Below, one piece after another: positions 20,859 through 33,760 of a stretch of DNA of 64,000 bases. A model generated the notes under the pieces. It saw only the letters and a program-made list of their open reading frames with translations. It had not been told where the DNA came from and ran no database searches. This DNA is from Symsagittifera roscoffensis (lineage: Eukaryota; Xenacoelomorpha; Acoela; Convolutidae), in the NCBI RefSeq assembly GCF_963678635.1, contig NW_026970764.1, forward strand, positions 29,651-93,650, read 5' to 3'. How positions within the stretch are numbered: position 1 is the first letter of the stretch; each line of letters begins with the position of its first letter. The translations under genes and the position numbers were made by a program.

Positions 20859-23588
20859 GCATGGTTTTCATCAATCAGAACAATAAAACAGTGATCGCAA
20901 ACGGCATTAAAAATTGGCTATTTGCTGGATAATTCAACCACTGAAGCATGGCTATGCTGTCAGCTTATGAAAAAACTCTAGAAATGCTGATTGTTGCAGT
21001 CTTCTCGTAATCGTTTTCTAATAGCCTGGTTCTAAGAAATAATTCATGTACATAAGACTTTATCCTTTTGAGAATTTGTTTTTGCTCTATTCTCGTTTTG
21101 CCTGCTAAAATTGTTTGCTAGTTGGCAAGGGAGAGATTGGCAAAACCGTGTAGTAACCACTGTACATTCATAGTTACATATACTAGCCTTAACATTACTC
21201 AATACACAAAAATTATGGGCACTATGGGTCTGGGGGAAAATAACCGTAAAAAAGATTCACTTGTTCACGCTGACTTGTTTTATTGCAAATTGGAAAAAAG
21301 GTTTTGGTAAGATAATTCACGTAAACTGAATTTTTGTAAAAACTGAAGAACGAAATTTGCAAATCAGCCCGACCTAAAAGAGATGCAATGTTTTGAGTTT
21401 TTGCTTGCAAGGTTGATACTCAGTTCGAAGTCATCTGATTTTACAAAACCCTTCACCTTTCTTTTAATTTGTTTTTTTTGTGAAGATAGCTGAAGAGCAA
21501 AATTTTATCTATAAAAAGATTTATGAATCCGTTTTCCTTGTAAAGTTTCTGTATAGATGGAAATTTTTTTTGAAAATATATGTAATTTATTACCTGCGGA
21601 TTCCATACAGTTCTTAAAGTCTGCAGGAAAGCCCAAACTCAGTGAAGCACATCGTTGAAGCTCGAATTCTTATTCCAAAACTTTTTTTGCATAGCATTCC
21701 CGCTATACAGACTCGCATCCTGTAAAAGTTTTTCTTACATTTTGCTTTAAAACGACTGCTATTGTCATTGCAGCAAAAGAAAATCAAATTGGTTCTTTTC
21801 CGCTGCTCGCAAATTTGAATTTCAGTTGTGAAAAAATTTGTGTTTTATTTTTTTTTGTAAAAATTTTGCATCGTAAATAGACTAACTCTTGAGAACGCAT
21901 ACGCTCATCTTACCTTTTATTTTTACATAACGCATTCAGCCATTTTAACATTAATTACAGTTCAGATAAAAGAAAATTTGAAATGCGCCGGAAAAAGAGT
22001 TTTTCCCAATATATCCCCCAGCCTAGTAGTAAAAAAGTCATAGCGAACCCAGTTGTTTTTTTTTGTTTTAAAACAAACAATATGCTATCATAAACTCATT
22101 TCTACAAAACTGTTTTCTTTTTTGCTAGTCCTGAAACTTAGCGCGGCATACCCTAGTCAATCAAGGGAGGTTATCTGCATGATTCGAGGAAGATCTTGCA
22201 AGATAACCTCCTTTACAGATAACCTTTTTTTGCAAAATCTGTGAAGATATGTTTTGGGCAAACACAGCTTTGCAGGCGAAGACAACCAAGTAGCGTTCGT
22301 GGAAGAAGGAAACAATCTTAGCTACGCATACATAGTTATCAGTTATTTATTGAAAAAAAACATGATCACGCTATTTCACTATGCCAGATAAATCGCATTG
22401 AATGATTTTACTGGTGCAGTTATAGTATACTGGGAGCCTCCATTTACTAGAGGATGGGGGTTCGATGGCTATGGTGGGAATGACCCAAAAACAGTTTTTT
22501 CCTCTGACCTCAATTCACAAATGTGGAACTTTCCGTTGTAACGAGTGTTTTTACAGTGTTATTTCTGAAGCCCAGAAAGGTTTGGAGTCAGCAAATAAGC
22601 AGGCCTGTCACTTTTTATCAATAGTATATTTTTTATGGAAGGAGAATAAGAGATCCTATTTTTGTCAAATATGTCAACTGACAAACTTGTCATAATTTTG
22701 TTTTAAAATATTAGGATGGGTTGGGAAGTCGTGTAAGAAAAAACAAAATCGACCAAAAACAAAATTCAGTCTCTGAATAGGTTTGTATACTAAGTGAATT
22801 ATGAAAACTTTTTGGCAAATTTCAAAAGTTTTTTTTTTGCTTTCTGACGCATAACTAAATTTTATAAGAAAATGGACAAATCCTATTTTCCTACAAATCC
22901 TATGAACCTCCCAAGAAAAACCGTTGCAAGTCGCGTCTCATAATTGACTTTGAAGCTTGCATTGTTGTAACCTGCATAGCGTGCAGCTAACAACCTTTTT
23001 TTATTTCACACTTCGAATCAATCGGTTTTTTTTTCATAAACAGTCCTTTTTTATCAGATTACCTGCATGCATATTATCACCCTGCAAAAGAATATAGCAT
23101 AAGATTTATAAATCAAACAAAAACCTGCATGTTTTTTATTAGAAAACACAAGGTAAACATTTTAATAGAAAAAACTCCCTATTCTTTAGGTCGTAAGGCT
23201 TCAAATAGTAAAACAAGCAGAACGTAATCATGACTTCTTTCGCGTCAATTTCAAAACATATCAAATTGATAAAGTCTAAGAAAACTCAGGCAGTCATTCA
23301 TTCACTAGTTTGTCAGAAATTTCGTAATTTACTATGCTTTATACTTTTGATTCTGTTTTTTCATTCTTGAGCCACTAACAATTTTTTGAAAGCTGCGTAC
23401 ACTAAGCGTCTTCTCGTTGCCGATTATACTAACAAGTGATTCTTATGTTCTCATACTATGTGATTTTTTATTGTGGCCACAACTTTAACTCTTTGTATCT
23501 CCTTTTCCTTAGCACTTAATTCTCTAAATTTTTACGCAGGTGAAGCTGAGATCATTTCAAACAGCTTCAAACAGCTTTCAAAAATCCA
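20859..23588. other. No gene recognised; one hairpin
   Basis: AT-rich, many short chance frames. The only structure I can support is the hairpin at 22164-22209. Confidence 0.45.
22164..22209. repeat. Inverted repeat, 11-bp perfect stem
   Basis: GGAGGTTATCT (22164-22174) and AGATAACCTCC (22199-22209) are perfect complements separated by 24 bases. A third related word, CAGATAACCT, follows at 22215. No T run follows; role unknown. Confidence 0.6.
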
Positions 23589-23876
23589 GTGATTGCTGGT
23601 TTGGTTGTTTTTTTGCGGGTTTTGATAAAGCAATTTCTGGACATTCACATTGCATTTTTGCCATGCTCACGCTCGAACAAACACTGTTCATGGTATCTGA
23701 ATTTTATCGATCAAATGATAATTAATCTTACAACAATCTGCCGAGAATTCAAGAAGAAATCCAACCGCAAAGTGGAACGTAAGCGTGTATACGGAATAAT
23801 GAAGAAACTCCATAACAATGGTACTCTCAACAACATTGAGAGTTCTGGGGACCAACAGAAAACACGAACGTGTTAG
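23589..23876 (+). pseudogene. Possible Tc1/mariner-type transposase HTH fragment
   Basis: The 95-codon frame ends with 'KRVYGIMKKLHNNGTLNN' followed by 'SSGDQQKTRT'. This order (helix, Gly-Thr/Ser, then a Ser-Gly basic turn and R-T) resembles the second helix-turn-helix of Tc1/mariner transposases. No catalytic domain follows; stops come at once after 23876. It may be a coincidence of a short pattern. Confidence 0.3.
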
Positions 23877-24529
23877 ACGAACACGTTTTAGTATTTATTG
23901 ACACTGTATCAATGTTTATATGATTCAACTTGGTTTTTATCTCATAACCTTCATATAATGTTTGGTTAAATAATCACCTTAGACTCTTATTCTTGTAAAT
24001 GACCCTACACAAACGAGTATACCTACAAATGCGGACTGCGGTTGCATATAGCAATTGTCGTATTCGTGAATGAGTGAATGTGAAAATAGTTTGCTTTATG
24101 ATTTTTTTGTTTTTTTTTGGTTGTCGATTAGCCTAACAGTTTTTTTTTGGTGTAAAAAGGTTTCTAAATTGTATCTCTCACGGAAATATGGAATTTGTCG
24201 TGTTTTTTGACCAGCGCTATTTCTTTATCAGCAAAAAAAATGAACAAATGAAAGTTGAATGAATGCGTGTAGTTGATTGAAACCATCTCTTCGGTACTGA
24301 GAGTTGTTTGGTAATTATGAAAACCCAAATATAACCATCTGACCTTGGACCATCGTTTTGTAACCTAACCTGACCTCGGTATCTTTGCATTAAAAAAAAT
24401 GGAGCATATTTTCCTACTTCTGAGAAAATGAATTAATATTTTTTATTTTATTTTCTAGCAGAAGTTGAGTGGGCCGCGCACAAAAGTGAGGACCAATTTC
24501 AAAAAGTGACGTTTTCTTGGATTGAGGTA

Positions 24530-24864
24530 CACTAGTGGACAAAAATAAGCGCATTTTAAGGAATTTTTTCTCTAAAATACCTGTTTTCAATTATCATTTT
24601 GAAAAACAATTCCTTCACGAAAGAATTTACTACGATGCTAAACTTAGTGCAGATGATAAAAACGGGCATTTTCAGACTCGGATTATATTGGTAAGCCGTT
24701 GGAACCAAATATTGATGGTTTTTTGAAGGGTAGGTGTGGTCATTTGCTCTTGACCTATGCGAAAATTTTACTGAACTTTGAAGGAAATGTTGTTCAAAAT
24801 GGACATTGAAAAGAGGCGTTTTAGAGAGTAAGAGTAAAAGTTGCGCTTATTTTGTCCACTAGTG
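24530..24864. mobile_element. Tc1/mariner-like MITE with TA target
   Basis: Inverted termini 'CACTAGTGGACAAAAATAAG' and its complement 'CTTATTTTGTCCACTAGTG' are each flanked by TA (24528-24529 and 24865-24866). 335 bp. The TA target duplication and terminal repeat place it with Tc1/mariner elements. No transposase is encoded; the 63-codon frame inside is chance. Confidence 0.8.
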
Positions 24865-24866
24865 TA

Positions 24867-25411
24867 TCTCCGAGAAGAATTTGAATCAAAACGTTTGTCA
24901 TTGGTTAGAAATTATGTTCGAATGCTTTGAAACTTAAATTACCGGACCAACCTTATAATCCCCCCTCCAAAAAGTCGATTGAGGGGGAGAAAGTGTGGTT
25001 TTTTCAAAAGCTAACTTTGAGTATAGCCTAGATTTGTTCAAAATTAACCGTATTACCAAAAAAATTAATTGAAACTTTTATTTTTTGGAATTAACATCAT
25101 ACAAATGCAATTCAGCATGAAAAATGTAAAAATCAGTTTTATTTGCTCATTTGTACGAAATGCATATTTTCTCAAGAAGATTTTTTCAGATTTATCACAT
25201 GCTTGGGGAGTGCATTCTACGATAGGTCACTGAGGGGGTGGGGGAAGATTGTACGGTTGATCCAAGTTATTTACTGTGGTCCAAAAAATTTTTTTTTTTT
25301 TTTGCATAGCAACCGCAAATTTCATCCTCTCCGAACTTAAAAAGCATTCTATGTGTGCATATACTTGCTTTGGGTCTAAAACTCTTTTCATTCTAAGCCG
25401 AAGTGTTATAG
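24867..25411 (+). other. Sequence upstream of the first recognised gene B exon
   Basis: AT-rich with short runs of T and G. It ends in 'GAAGTGTTATAG', used here as the acceptor of gene B. No promoter is claimed because gene B probably begins further upstream. Confidence 0.4.
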
Positions 25412-26138
25412 GAAGGCCTTTTCAAACTCGGAGATCGAGGAACGGCTGGACTGCTTCCTAGCCCAGACAGATATGAAAGATTCGGAAGAAGCGATTCTAA
25501 TGCCGTCGCTACATCATCAGGTGTCGCAGCATCATCAGGTCTTGGAGCATCATCAGGTGTCGCAGCATCATCAGGTGTCGCAGCATCATCAGGTGTCGCA
25601 GCATCGTCAGGTGTCGCAGCATCGTCAGGTGCCGCAGCATCATCAGGTCTCGGATCGACAGCAGGTCTCGGATCTTCAACGGATCCGCCGAATATTGTTT
25701 TTCGATCCGCATTTGATTTGGACACATCAGAAATTGAATTCAGACCTTGGACAGATATTATTCCAGAAATGGATGCGATGAGAGTAGATCCGACGTTAAT
25801 GCCACCTCCCTTCGATCCCTCGACAGCATCTGGATCTTCCGCACTTCCATGGTTATCACCAATTTCGGCATCATCAGCATCTCCTAGTAACACAGTAACT
25901 CCAGGATCATCGGCGTCTCCGGGTTCATCGGGTCTGGGAACTCCGGGAACATCGGACATGACAACACCACCAAATACCGGAAGCGCAGGAATCACTTCAT
26001 CTCGTGGACAGCGGATGCCACTTTCACAGAGGGATAAAACGAGGAACATTTTCAACTTGACTATGGATTGTAATGCTGCCAAAGATGTGCCCACGAAAGA
26101 CACTGGGTATCAAACTGGAAGGAAAAGAATGCTTTCAG
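25412..26138 (+). CDS. Gene B, first exon recognised (Ser/Ala/Gly/Pro-rich)
   Basis: It opens directly after an acceptor-like 'GTTATAG' in phase 0 and stays open for 242 codons to the donor 'CTTTCAG|GTAATT' (phase 1). Residues 35-90 are a run of VAASSG-type repeats (18-bp unit); then comes 'RSAFDLDTSEIEFRPWTD', then Ser/Pro/Thr-rich sequence, then a basic end 'DTGYQTGRKRMLS'. This looks like a disordered regulatory segment. The phase fits the next exon at 38003. There is no clear start codon, so upstream exons probably exist. Family not recognised. Confidence 0.65.
25506..25660 (+). repeat. 18-bp tandem repeat coding for VAASSG
   Basis: About eight imperfect copies of 'GCATCATCAGGTGTCGCA'. 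The unit is a multiple of three and keeps the exon frame. Differences are mostly at third positions (tca/tcg, gtc/gcc). Confidence 0.85.
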
Positions 26139-26979
26139 GTAATTAAACACTCCTTTTTGATTTGATTAGCCTAAGTTGAGTAGGAAAAGAGTCCGATTGC
26201 CCTATGCAATATAAAAATACAACTAAGAAATTAACTGTTTTTTTTTGGTATTAGATATTCTGACGTATTATTTGTCCAATAATTTCTTTGCAAAAAATAT
26301 TTTGGCCCAACTTTGTGAATTATTGGAGCCTAATCAGAAAATGAAATAGGCTTCAAAATGCTGGCACTAAGAACTGGTCTAACTTGGGACTGTATTTTTT
26401 CCGTGTTAGTATCTAAGCAACCACTCAATTTGACTGCAAACTCTGCTAATTCTTTACTGCTTTCGAATACCCCCCGCCAAAAAAAACGTCTTAACTTAGC
26501 CAACGTGACCTGAAGAAAAGATACTTTAATGAATTTCTGTACTTATGTTTACTTGTTAATTCGTTTTAAGTAATCATTGTCGGGAAAAGTAGTTTGACGT
26601 AACGGGATTGGAATGGCGCGTGGTGGTGAAAGATTTGAAAAAAAAACAACCAGTCACTTTTTTCATTTTTTTAGTTCTAAATTTTTGAGCCAATGAAAAC
26701 GTCTTCAATTTGCTGAGAAAGCAGCCGGAATAAAAATTTTGGTCGAAGTCAGAACAATTTATATATCGAGCCACAGCGCGAAAAAGTTTTTAAAATATGT
26801 AATTCTTTTAACACAAATATATGTATTTTTTTCTCTCATTTCAAAATGGGCTGATAAAATTGACGGTTTTGAATTGAATGAAGCTGAGACTCCGGTACTT
26901 AATTTTCAGCAACTCATCTCTCAAAACGTTCAATTCCTGAACCTGTTTTTTCTCGAAATAATCTTATTGTTCCGACTTT

Positions 26980-27105
26980 GGAAGAAAGTGGCGGAACATG
27001 AGTGTTCGTGTTGTTTTTTCGCCGGACAAATTTTGACTTTTTAGCTCGCAATTTCTGACGCGAGTTTTCCTACCATCTGTGAGGTATTGTTGTCTTGAGC
27101 TCAAA
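26980..27105 (+). repeat. Dispersed repeat R1, diverged copy
   Basis: Shares 'GACAAATTTTGACTTT', 'TAGC..GCAATTTCTGA' and 'CTACCATCTGTGAGGT' with 11720-11800. Weaker similarity extends left to about 26895. Confidence 0.45.
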
Positions 27106-27259
27106 CTTATAAAGATATGTCAATTTTGTGACTGTTTTACTTCAGAAGTTTACGTGAAACAGTCACACTTTAATCTGTTACTATTTTACTTCTATTAAAA
27201 AAAGATGGAAGTTTGCAGGTAGCCAACTTGTAAATGTTAACCCGCGATATATTTCGTGC

Positions 27260-27700
27260 CAGGGGCGGATTTAGGGGGGGCGGGGGGGCGGACGCTTCCT
27301 TCTCAGGGATTCGACCCCCTGCCGACCCAAAGGGTCCCCCCTTTGATACTTTTTCAGAAATCCATTTTTGGCCGACCGACCCTAAAATTGTTCTAAAGGC
27401 GCCTTCGGCGCCAATATATACTAACTATGAGGGGGAGCGCGCGCCAAAAAAAACGCGATTTTTTTTGTCAAAATCTTTCAAAAAGTGCCCAAAAACGGCT
27501 TTTTTGACTGTTTTTTTCAAAAATTTGGTGCGGCGCTGAAAATTTTGCCAAAATATGGCCAAAACAGTGCTTTGGGAGAGCTCGAAAAATCAATTTGGTC
27601 GATCTAAAAAAAAAGGTCGTCAAATTTTGGAAAATTTTTTGAAAATCCGCCACCCCCCCCCCCCCCCCCCCCCCCCAAGAAAATCCTAGATCCGCCCCTG
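27260..27700. mobile_element. hAT MITE with CAGGGGCGGAT termini and perfect 8-bp TSD
   Basis: Termini 'CAGGGGCGGATTTAGG' and 'CCTAGATCCGCCCCTG', flanked by TTTCGTGC on both sides (27252-27259 and 27701-27708). 441 bp; the inside holds 'GGCGCCTTCGGCGCC' and a poly-C run of over 25 next to the right end. It is non-coding. Fragments of the same family sit at 2222, 9805 and 44540. Confidence 0.85.
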
Positions 27701-29803
27701 TTTCGTGCTATTACTTTTTTATTTTTATTTTTGTAAATTTAACTCACTTTTATTCAATTTCTCAAGGCGAGCACTCTTCAATAAGGGCTCAAAAGAGAGT
27801 CAAAATATTCAGGTCTTCGCCCTGATACGAGCAGTTTTGTTTCGTTTTAAGATGATGACAAAACATACCCAGTGCAATTTAGATTATTTTACTGAACGCA
27901 AATTAGCGGACACATTAAGAGTCTAATTACAGTTTTCATACTACAATCAAGTCAGAGATTATAATCACATATTTTTTTTTAGAAAAAAACGGAGAAGCTG
28001 GATTTCAACAGTTAGTCTTGCATGGATTTCAGCAGTTGTTCAAAAATTGTTCTTGCATGGATTTCAAAATATGTTTAACATTCTTTTTGCATTCTTGCAT
28101 GGGTTTCAACTAATGTTCAAAAAATGATCTTGCCTGGATTTTAAAATTTTTCAACAATTATTCTTGCATATATTTCAACAAATGTACAACAAAATTTTAA
28201 AATAAATGTTCAACAACTATTCTTGCATGGATTCCAACAGTTGTTTAGGCTTCTTCATGCATTCTTACATGAGTTTTACCTAATGTTCAAAAAATATTCG
28301 TGCCTGGATTTCTACATTTTTTTAACAATTATTCTTGCATTAATTTCAACAATTGCTAAACATTCTTCTTGCATTCTTGCATGAGTTTCATTTAATGTTC
28401 AAAAAATGTTTTTGCCTGGACTTCAAAATTTTTTAACAATTACTTTTGTATGGACTTCAAACAATTGCTCGAAAACTTTTCATGCATGGATTTCAAAAAA
28501 ATGTTCATTAAGTATTATTGCAAGGATTTCAACAACTGTGGAACAATCGTTCTTGGATGGATTTCGGCAATTGTCTTTCATTTTTCATGCTTTCTTTCAT
28601 GGGTTTCGTCTAATATTTGAAAAAAGTTCTTGCCTGGATTTCAACATTTTTCAACAATTGTTTTTGCATGGATTTCATTAATTGTACAATAGTTGTTCAA
28701 TAGCTTTTCTTGCATGGATTTCAAAATTGTTTAACATTCCTCTTGCATTCTTGAATGGGTTTAAAATAAGGTTTAAAAGTTGTTCTTGCCTGGGTTTCAA
28801 CATCCTTTAACAATTATTCTTGCATGGATTTCAACAATTGTACAACATTTGTTCTTGCATGGATTTTTAAAAAATCAACATTTATTCTTGCATGGATTTC
28901 AACAATTGAACAACAATTGTTCTTGCATGGATTTCAACAATTGAACAACAATTGTTCTTGCATGGATTTCAACAATTGTTTAACATTCTTCTTGCATTCT
29001 CGCATGAGTTTCATTTAATGTTCAAAAAATATTCTGGCCTGGATTTCAACATTTTTAACAATTATTCTTGCATGGATTTCAAAAAATTGCTCGAAAAATT
29101 TTCTTGCATGGATTTCAGAAAATTGTTCAATAATTATTATTGCATGGATCTCAGCAATTGTGCAACAATTGTTCTTGGATGGATTTGGACAATTGTCTAA
29201 CCTTCTCCATGCATTCTTTCATGGGTTTCATCTAAAGTTCAAGAAAAGTTCTTGCCTGGATTTCAAAATTTTTCAACAATTGTTCTCGCATGGATTTTTT
29301 TAATTGTACAATAGTTGTTCAATAGTTTTTCTTGCATGGATTTCAAAATTGTTTTACACTCCTCTTGCATTCTTGAATGGGTTTCAATTAATGATTAAAA
29401 ACTGATTTTGCCTGGGTTTCAACATTTTTTAACAATTATTCTTGCATGGATTTCAACAATTGCACAACAATTGTTCTTGCATGGATTTTAAAAATTTTTC
29501 AACCTTTATTCTTGCATGGGTTTCAACAATTTTTCAACAATTGTTCTTGCATGGAACAATTGTTTAAGTTTCTTCATGCGTGTTGCATGGGTTTCAACTA
29601 ATGTTCAAAAAATGATCTTGCCTGGATTTTGAAATTTTTCAACAATTATTCTTGCATATATTTCAACAATTGTACAACAAATGTTCTTGCATGGATTTTA
29701 AAATAACTGTTCAACAACTATTCTTGCATGGATTCCAACAATTATTTAGGCTTCTTCATGCATTCTTACATGAGTTTTACCTAATGTTCAAAAAATATTC
29801 GTG

Positions 29804-31194
29804 CCTGGATTTCTACATTTTTTCAACAATTATTCTTGCATTAATTTCAACAATTGCTAAACATTCTTCTTGCATTCTTGCATGAGTTTCATTTAATGTT
29901 CAAAAAATGTTTTCGCCTGGACTTCAAATTTTTTTAACAATTATTTTTGTATGGACTTCAAACAATTGCTCGAAAATTGTTCATGTATGGATTTCAAAAA
30001 AATGTTCAATAATTATTATTACAAGGATTTCAACAACTGTGGAACAATCGTTCTTGGATGGATTTCGGCAATTGTCTTTCATTTTTCATGCTTTCTTTCA
30101 TGGGTTTTGTCTAATGTTTGAAAAAAGTTCTTGCCTGGATTTCAACATTTTTTAACAATTATTCTTGCATGGATTTCAAAAAATTGCTCGAAAAATTTTC
30201 TTGCATGGATTTCAGAAAATTGTTCAATAAGTATTATTGCATGGATCTCAGCAATTGTGCAACAATTGTTCTTGGATGGATTTGGAAAATTGTCTCGCCT
30301 TCTCCATGCATTCTTTCATGGGTTTCATCTAAAGTTCAAGAAAAATTCTTGCCTGGATTTCAAAATTTTTCAACAATTGTTCTCGCATGGATTTTTTTAA
30401 TTGTACAATAGTTGTTCAATAATTTTTCTTGCATGGATTTCAAAATTCTTTTACACTCCTCTTGCATTCTTGAATGGGTTTCAATTAATGTTTAAAAACT
30501 GATCTTGCCTGGGTTTCAACATTTTTTAACAATTATTCTTGCATGGATTTCAACAATTGTACAACAATTGTTCTTGCATGGATTTTAAAAATTTTTCAAC
30601 CTTTATTCTTGCATGGGTTTCAACAATTTTTCAACAATTGTTCTTGCATGGAACAATTGTTTAAGTTTCTTCATGCGTGTTGCATGGGTTTTACCTAATG
30701 TTCAAAAATGGTCTTGCCTGGAATTCTTCATTTTTTCAACAATTTTTCTTGCATGGACTTCAGAAACTGTTTTACATCCTTCTTGCACTCTTGCTTGGGT
30801 TTCAACTTATGTTCAAAAAAAATTCTTGCCTGGAATTCTACGTTTTTTTAACAATTATTCTTGCATGGACTTCAGAAACTGTTTTACATCATTCTTGCAC
30901 TCTTGCTTGGGTTTCAACTTATGTTCAAAAAATGTTCTTGCCTGGATTTCTACATTTTTTCAAAAATTATTTTTGCATGGCTGTCAACAACTGTTTAACA
31001 TCCTTTTTGCACTCTTGCATGGGTTTCAACCTATGTTCAAAAAATGTTCTTGCATGGATTTCTACGTTTTTTCAACTTTGTTTTGCTTGGATATCAACTT
31101 TTTTCAACAATAGTTCTCGCATGGATTTCAAAAACGTTCAACGTTCCTCATGCATTTTGCATGGGTTTCAACTAATGTTCAGTAAATGTTGTTA
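29804..31194 (+). repeat. 1391-bp higher-order unit, copy 1
   Basis: Bases 29804-31194 are repeated directly at 31195-32585. Chance reading frames in the two copies (for example 30118-30411 and 31509-31802) give identical translations, so the copies are essentially identical, unlike the diverged basic units. Confidence 0.85.
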
Positions 31195-32585
31195 CCTGGA
31201 TTTCTACATTTTTTCAACAATTATTCTTGCATTAATTTCAACAATTGCTAAACATTCTTCTTGCATTCTTGCATGAGTTTCATTTAATGTTCAAAAAATG
31301 TTTTCGCCTGGACTTCAAATTTTTTTAACAATTATTTTTGTATGGACTTCAAACAATTGCTCGAAAATTGTTCATGTATGGATTTCAAAAAAATGTTCAA
31401 TAATTATTATTACAAGGATTTCAACAACTGTGGAACAATCGTTCTTGGATGGATTTCGGCAATTGTCTTTCATTTTTCATGCTTTCTTTCATGGGTTTTG
31501 TCTAATGTTTGAAAAAAGTTCTTGCCTGGATTTCAACATTTTTTAACAATTATTCTTGCATGGATTTCAAAAAATTGCTCGAAAAATTTTCTTGCATGGA
31601 TTTCAGAAAATTGTTCAATAAGTATTATTGCATGGATCTCAGCAATTGTGCAACAATTGTTCTTGGATGGATTTGGAAAATTGTCTCGCCTTCTCCATGC
31701 ATTCTTTCATGGGTTTCATCTAAAGTTCAAGAAAAATTCTTGCCTGGATTTCAAAATTTTTCAACAATTGTTCTCGCATGGATTTTTTTAATTGTACAAT
31801 AGTTGTTCAATAATTTTTCTTGCATGGATTTCAAAATTCTTTTACACTCCTCTTGCATTCTTGAATGGGTTTCAATTAATGTTTAAAAACTGATCTTGCC
31901 TGGGTTTCAACATTTTTTAACAATTATTCTTGCATGGATTTCAACAATTGTACAACAATTGTTCTTGCATGGATTTTAAAAATTTTTCAACCTTTATTCT
32001 TGCATGGGTTTCAACAATTTTTCAACAATTGTTCTTGCATGGAACAATTGTTTAAGTTTCTTCATGCGTGTTGCATGGGTTTTACCTAATGTTCAAAAAT
32101 GGTCTTGCCTGGAATTCTTCATTTTTTCAACAATTTTTCTTGCATGGACTTCAGAAACTGTTTTACATCCTTCTTGCACTCTTGCTTGGGTTTCAACTTA
32201 TGTTCAAAAAAAATTCTTGCCTGGAATTCTACGTTTTTTTAACAATTATTCTTGCATGGACTTCAGAAACTGTTTTACATCATTCTTGCACTCTTGCTTG
32301 GGTTTCAACTTATGTTCAAAAAATGTTCTTGCCTGGATTTCTACATTTTTTCAAAAATTATTTTTGCATGGCTGTCAACAACTGTTTAACATCCTTTTTG
32401 CACTCTTGCATGGGTTTCAACCTATGTTCAAAAAATGTTCTTGCATGGATTTCTACGTTTTTTCAACTTTGTTTTGCTTGGATATCAACTTTTTTCAACA
32501 ATAGTTCTCGCATGGATTTCAAAAACGTTCAACGTTCCTCATGCATTTTGCATGGGTTTCAACTAATGTTCAGTAAATGTTGTTA
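31195..32585 (+). repeat. 1391-bp higher-order unit, copy 2
   Basis: Directly abuts copy 1. The match continues 12 bases past 32585 ('CCTGGATTTCTA') before diverging. Confidence 0.85.
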
Positions 32586-33240
32586 CCTGGATTTCTAAGT
32601 TTTTTCAACATTTATTCTTGCATGAAATTCAACAATTGCTTAACATCCTTCTTGGTTTCTTGCATGGGTTTTAACTGTTCCAAAAATGTTCTTGCCTGGA
32701 TTTCTAATTTTTTTCATTAATTTTTCTTGGATGGACTTCAACAGTTGTTTTAAATCCTTCTGGCATTCTTGCATGGGTTTCGACAAACGTTCAAAAATTG
32801 TTCTTGCGTGGACTTCAACCTTTTTTCAATAATTATTCTTGCATGTATTTTATTATTTCTTCAACACTTGTTCTTGCATGGATTTCAAAAAATTGTTCAG
32901 CAATTATTCTTGCATGGAATTAAACGATTGTTTAATAATTATTCTTGCATGGGATTTCAATGACCCCGATTCCTCCTCGCTCAACCCCAGTTTACTGAAA
33001 GTGGGTGAAGGGAAAGTTAAAAATTTTCGGAGGTTTTAATTGGGGGGGGGGTAAAGAGGTGGAACTGTAAACTGGAAACTAATTATAAGTTAGGGGGAGG
33101 GGGTAAACAGAAGTACATCAAACACAGCCAGAAAAAAAGCTTTTTGTGAAAAAAAACATGATTTTCTCTTTTTTAAGTTTCATTTTGTCCAAAAATTATT
33201 TTTGATTCGACATAAATTTGCAGAAAAAAGGCAATATGAC

Positions 33241-33624
33241 TGTTATGCCCACGGAAAGTGCTAGATGATCTGAGAGTTGTAATGTTAGATGATTGAGATT
33301 CTAAATGATGTTCGAAATAAGACTGAAGAACTAACTTAAATTGAGTTGCGTTATTGAGAATCTGTTTTCGGTTTTGAACTGAACTCGAAGCATGTGAGAA
33401 TCAGAACTCATAGGAACTAGTACATAAGTTGATGAGTTTTAGTTTTACATAATATTGTATTAGACAGATCTCTATAGGTTATATAAATATACCAATTGGT
33501 TAAATATGTAGATAGAAATATAGCGCCGGGTGACTATCAGTATAGTAATGTTTTTAGTTGTTGTAGTCTATTAGACCCACTGAGTTTCTTTACTATACAT
33601 TTATACTATATACGCTGTATAGCA
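33241..33624 (-). repeat. 3' LTR (minus orientation) of the 4-kb element
   Basis: On the plus strand it begins 'TGTTATGCCCACGG' and ends 'CTGTATAGCA'. It pairs with 36857-37240. The adjoining purine tract (minus strand, 33625-33640) is GAAGAAGGGGGAA, a good polypurine tract. Confidence 0.85.
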
Positions 33625-33760
33625 TTCCCCCTTCTTCAGATGAAAAATTACTTTTTGTTGATGACTTTGTCTTCGTTAGAATCGTAATTCTGATTTGGTG
33701 TGCTGGATTTTGGTACGTTACCAGAGCTGGTTGACGTACTCTCTTTTTCCCTCTGGAAAG

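Larger units (their letters stand above)
28003..32960 (+). repeat. 5-kb satellite of diverged units, about 35 bp
   Basis: The basic word is 'TTCTTGCATGGATTTCAACA' plus 'ATTGTTCAACAA'; three neighbouring units at 28891, 28926 and 28961 are exactly 35 bp apart. Variants such as GCCTGGATTT and GCATGGGTTTCAAC alternate in longer blocks of about 110-140 bp, so there is higher-order structure. The period is not a multiple of three, so the many open frames that cross it (up to 199 codons) are by-products of repetition, not genes. Confidence 0.9.

Noticed and set aside
22405..22475. tRNA-like string with 'CTGGTGCAGTTATAGTAT' and 'GGGTTCGATGGC'
   Set aside because: A-box-like and B-box-like words are present but the acceptor stem does not pair and the anticodon loop would be nine bases; at best a tRNA-derived relic.
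28406..33039. Many open frames up to 199 codons with 'ILAWIS' and 'SCMDF' repeats
   Set aside because: They translate the 35-bp satellite; identical peptides recur in several frames because the DNA repeats. No start context or exon borders.
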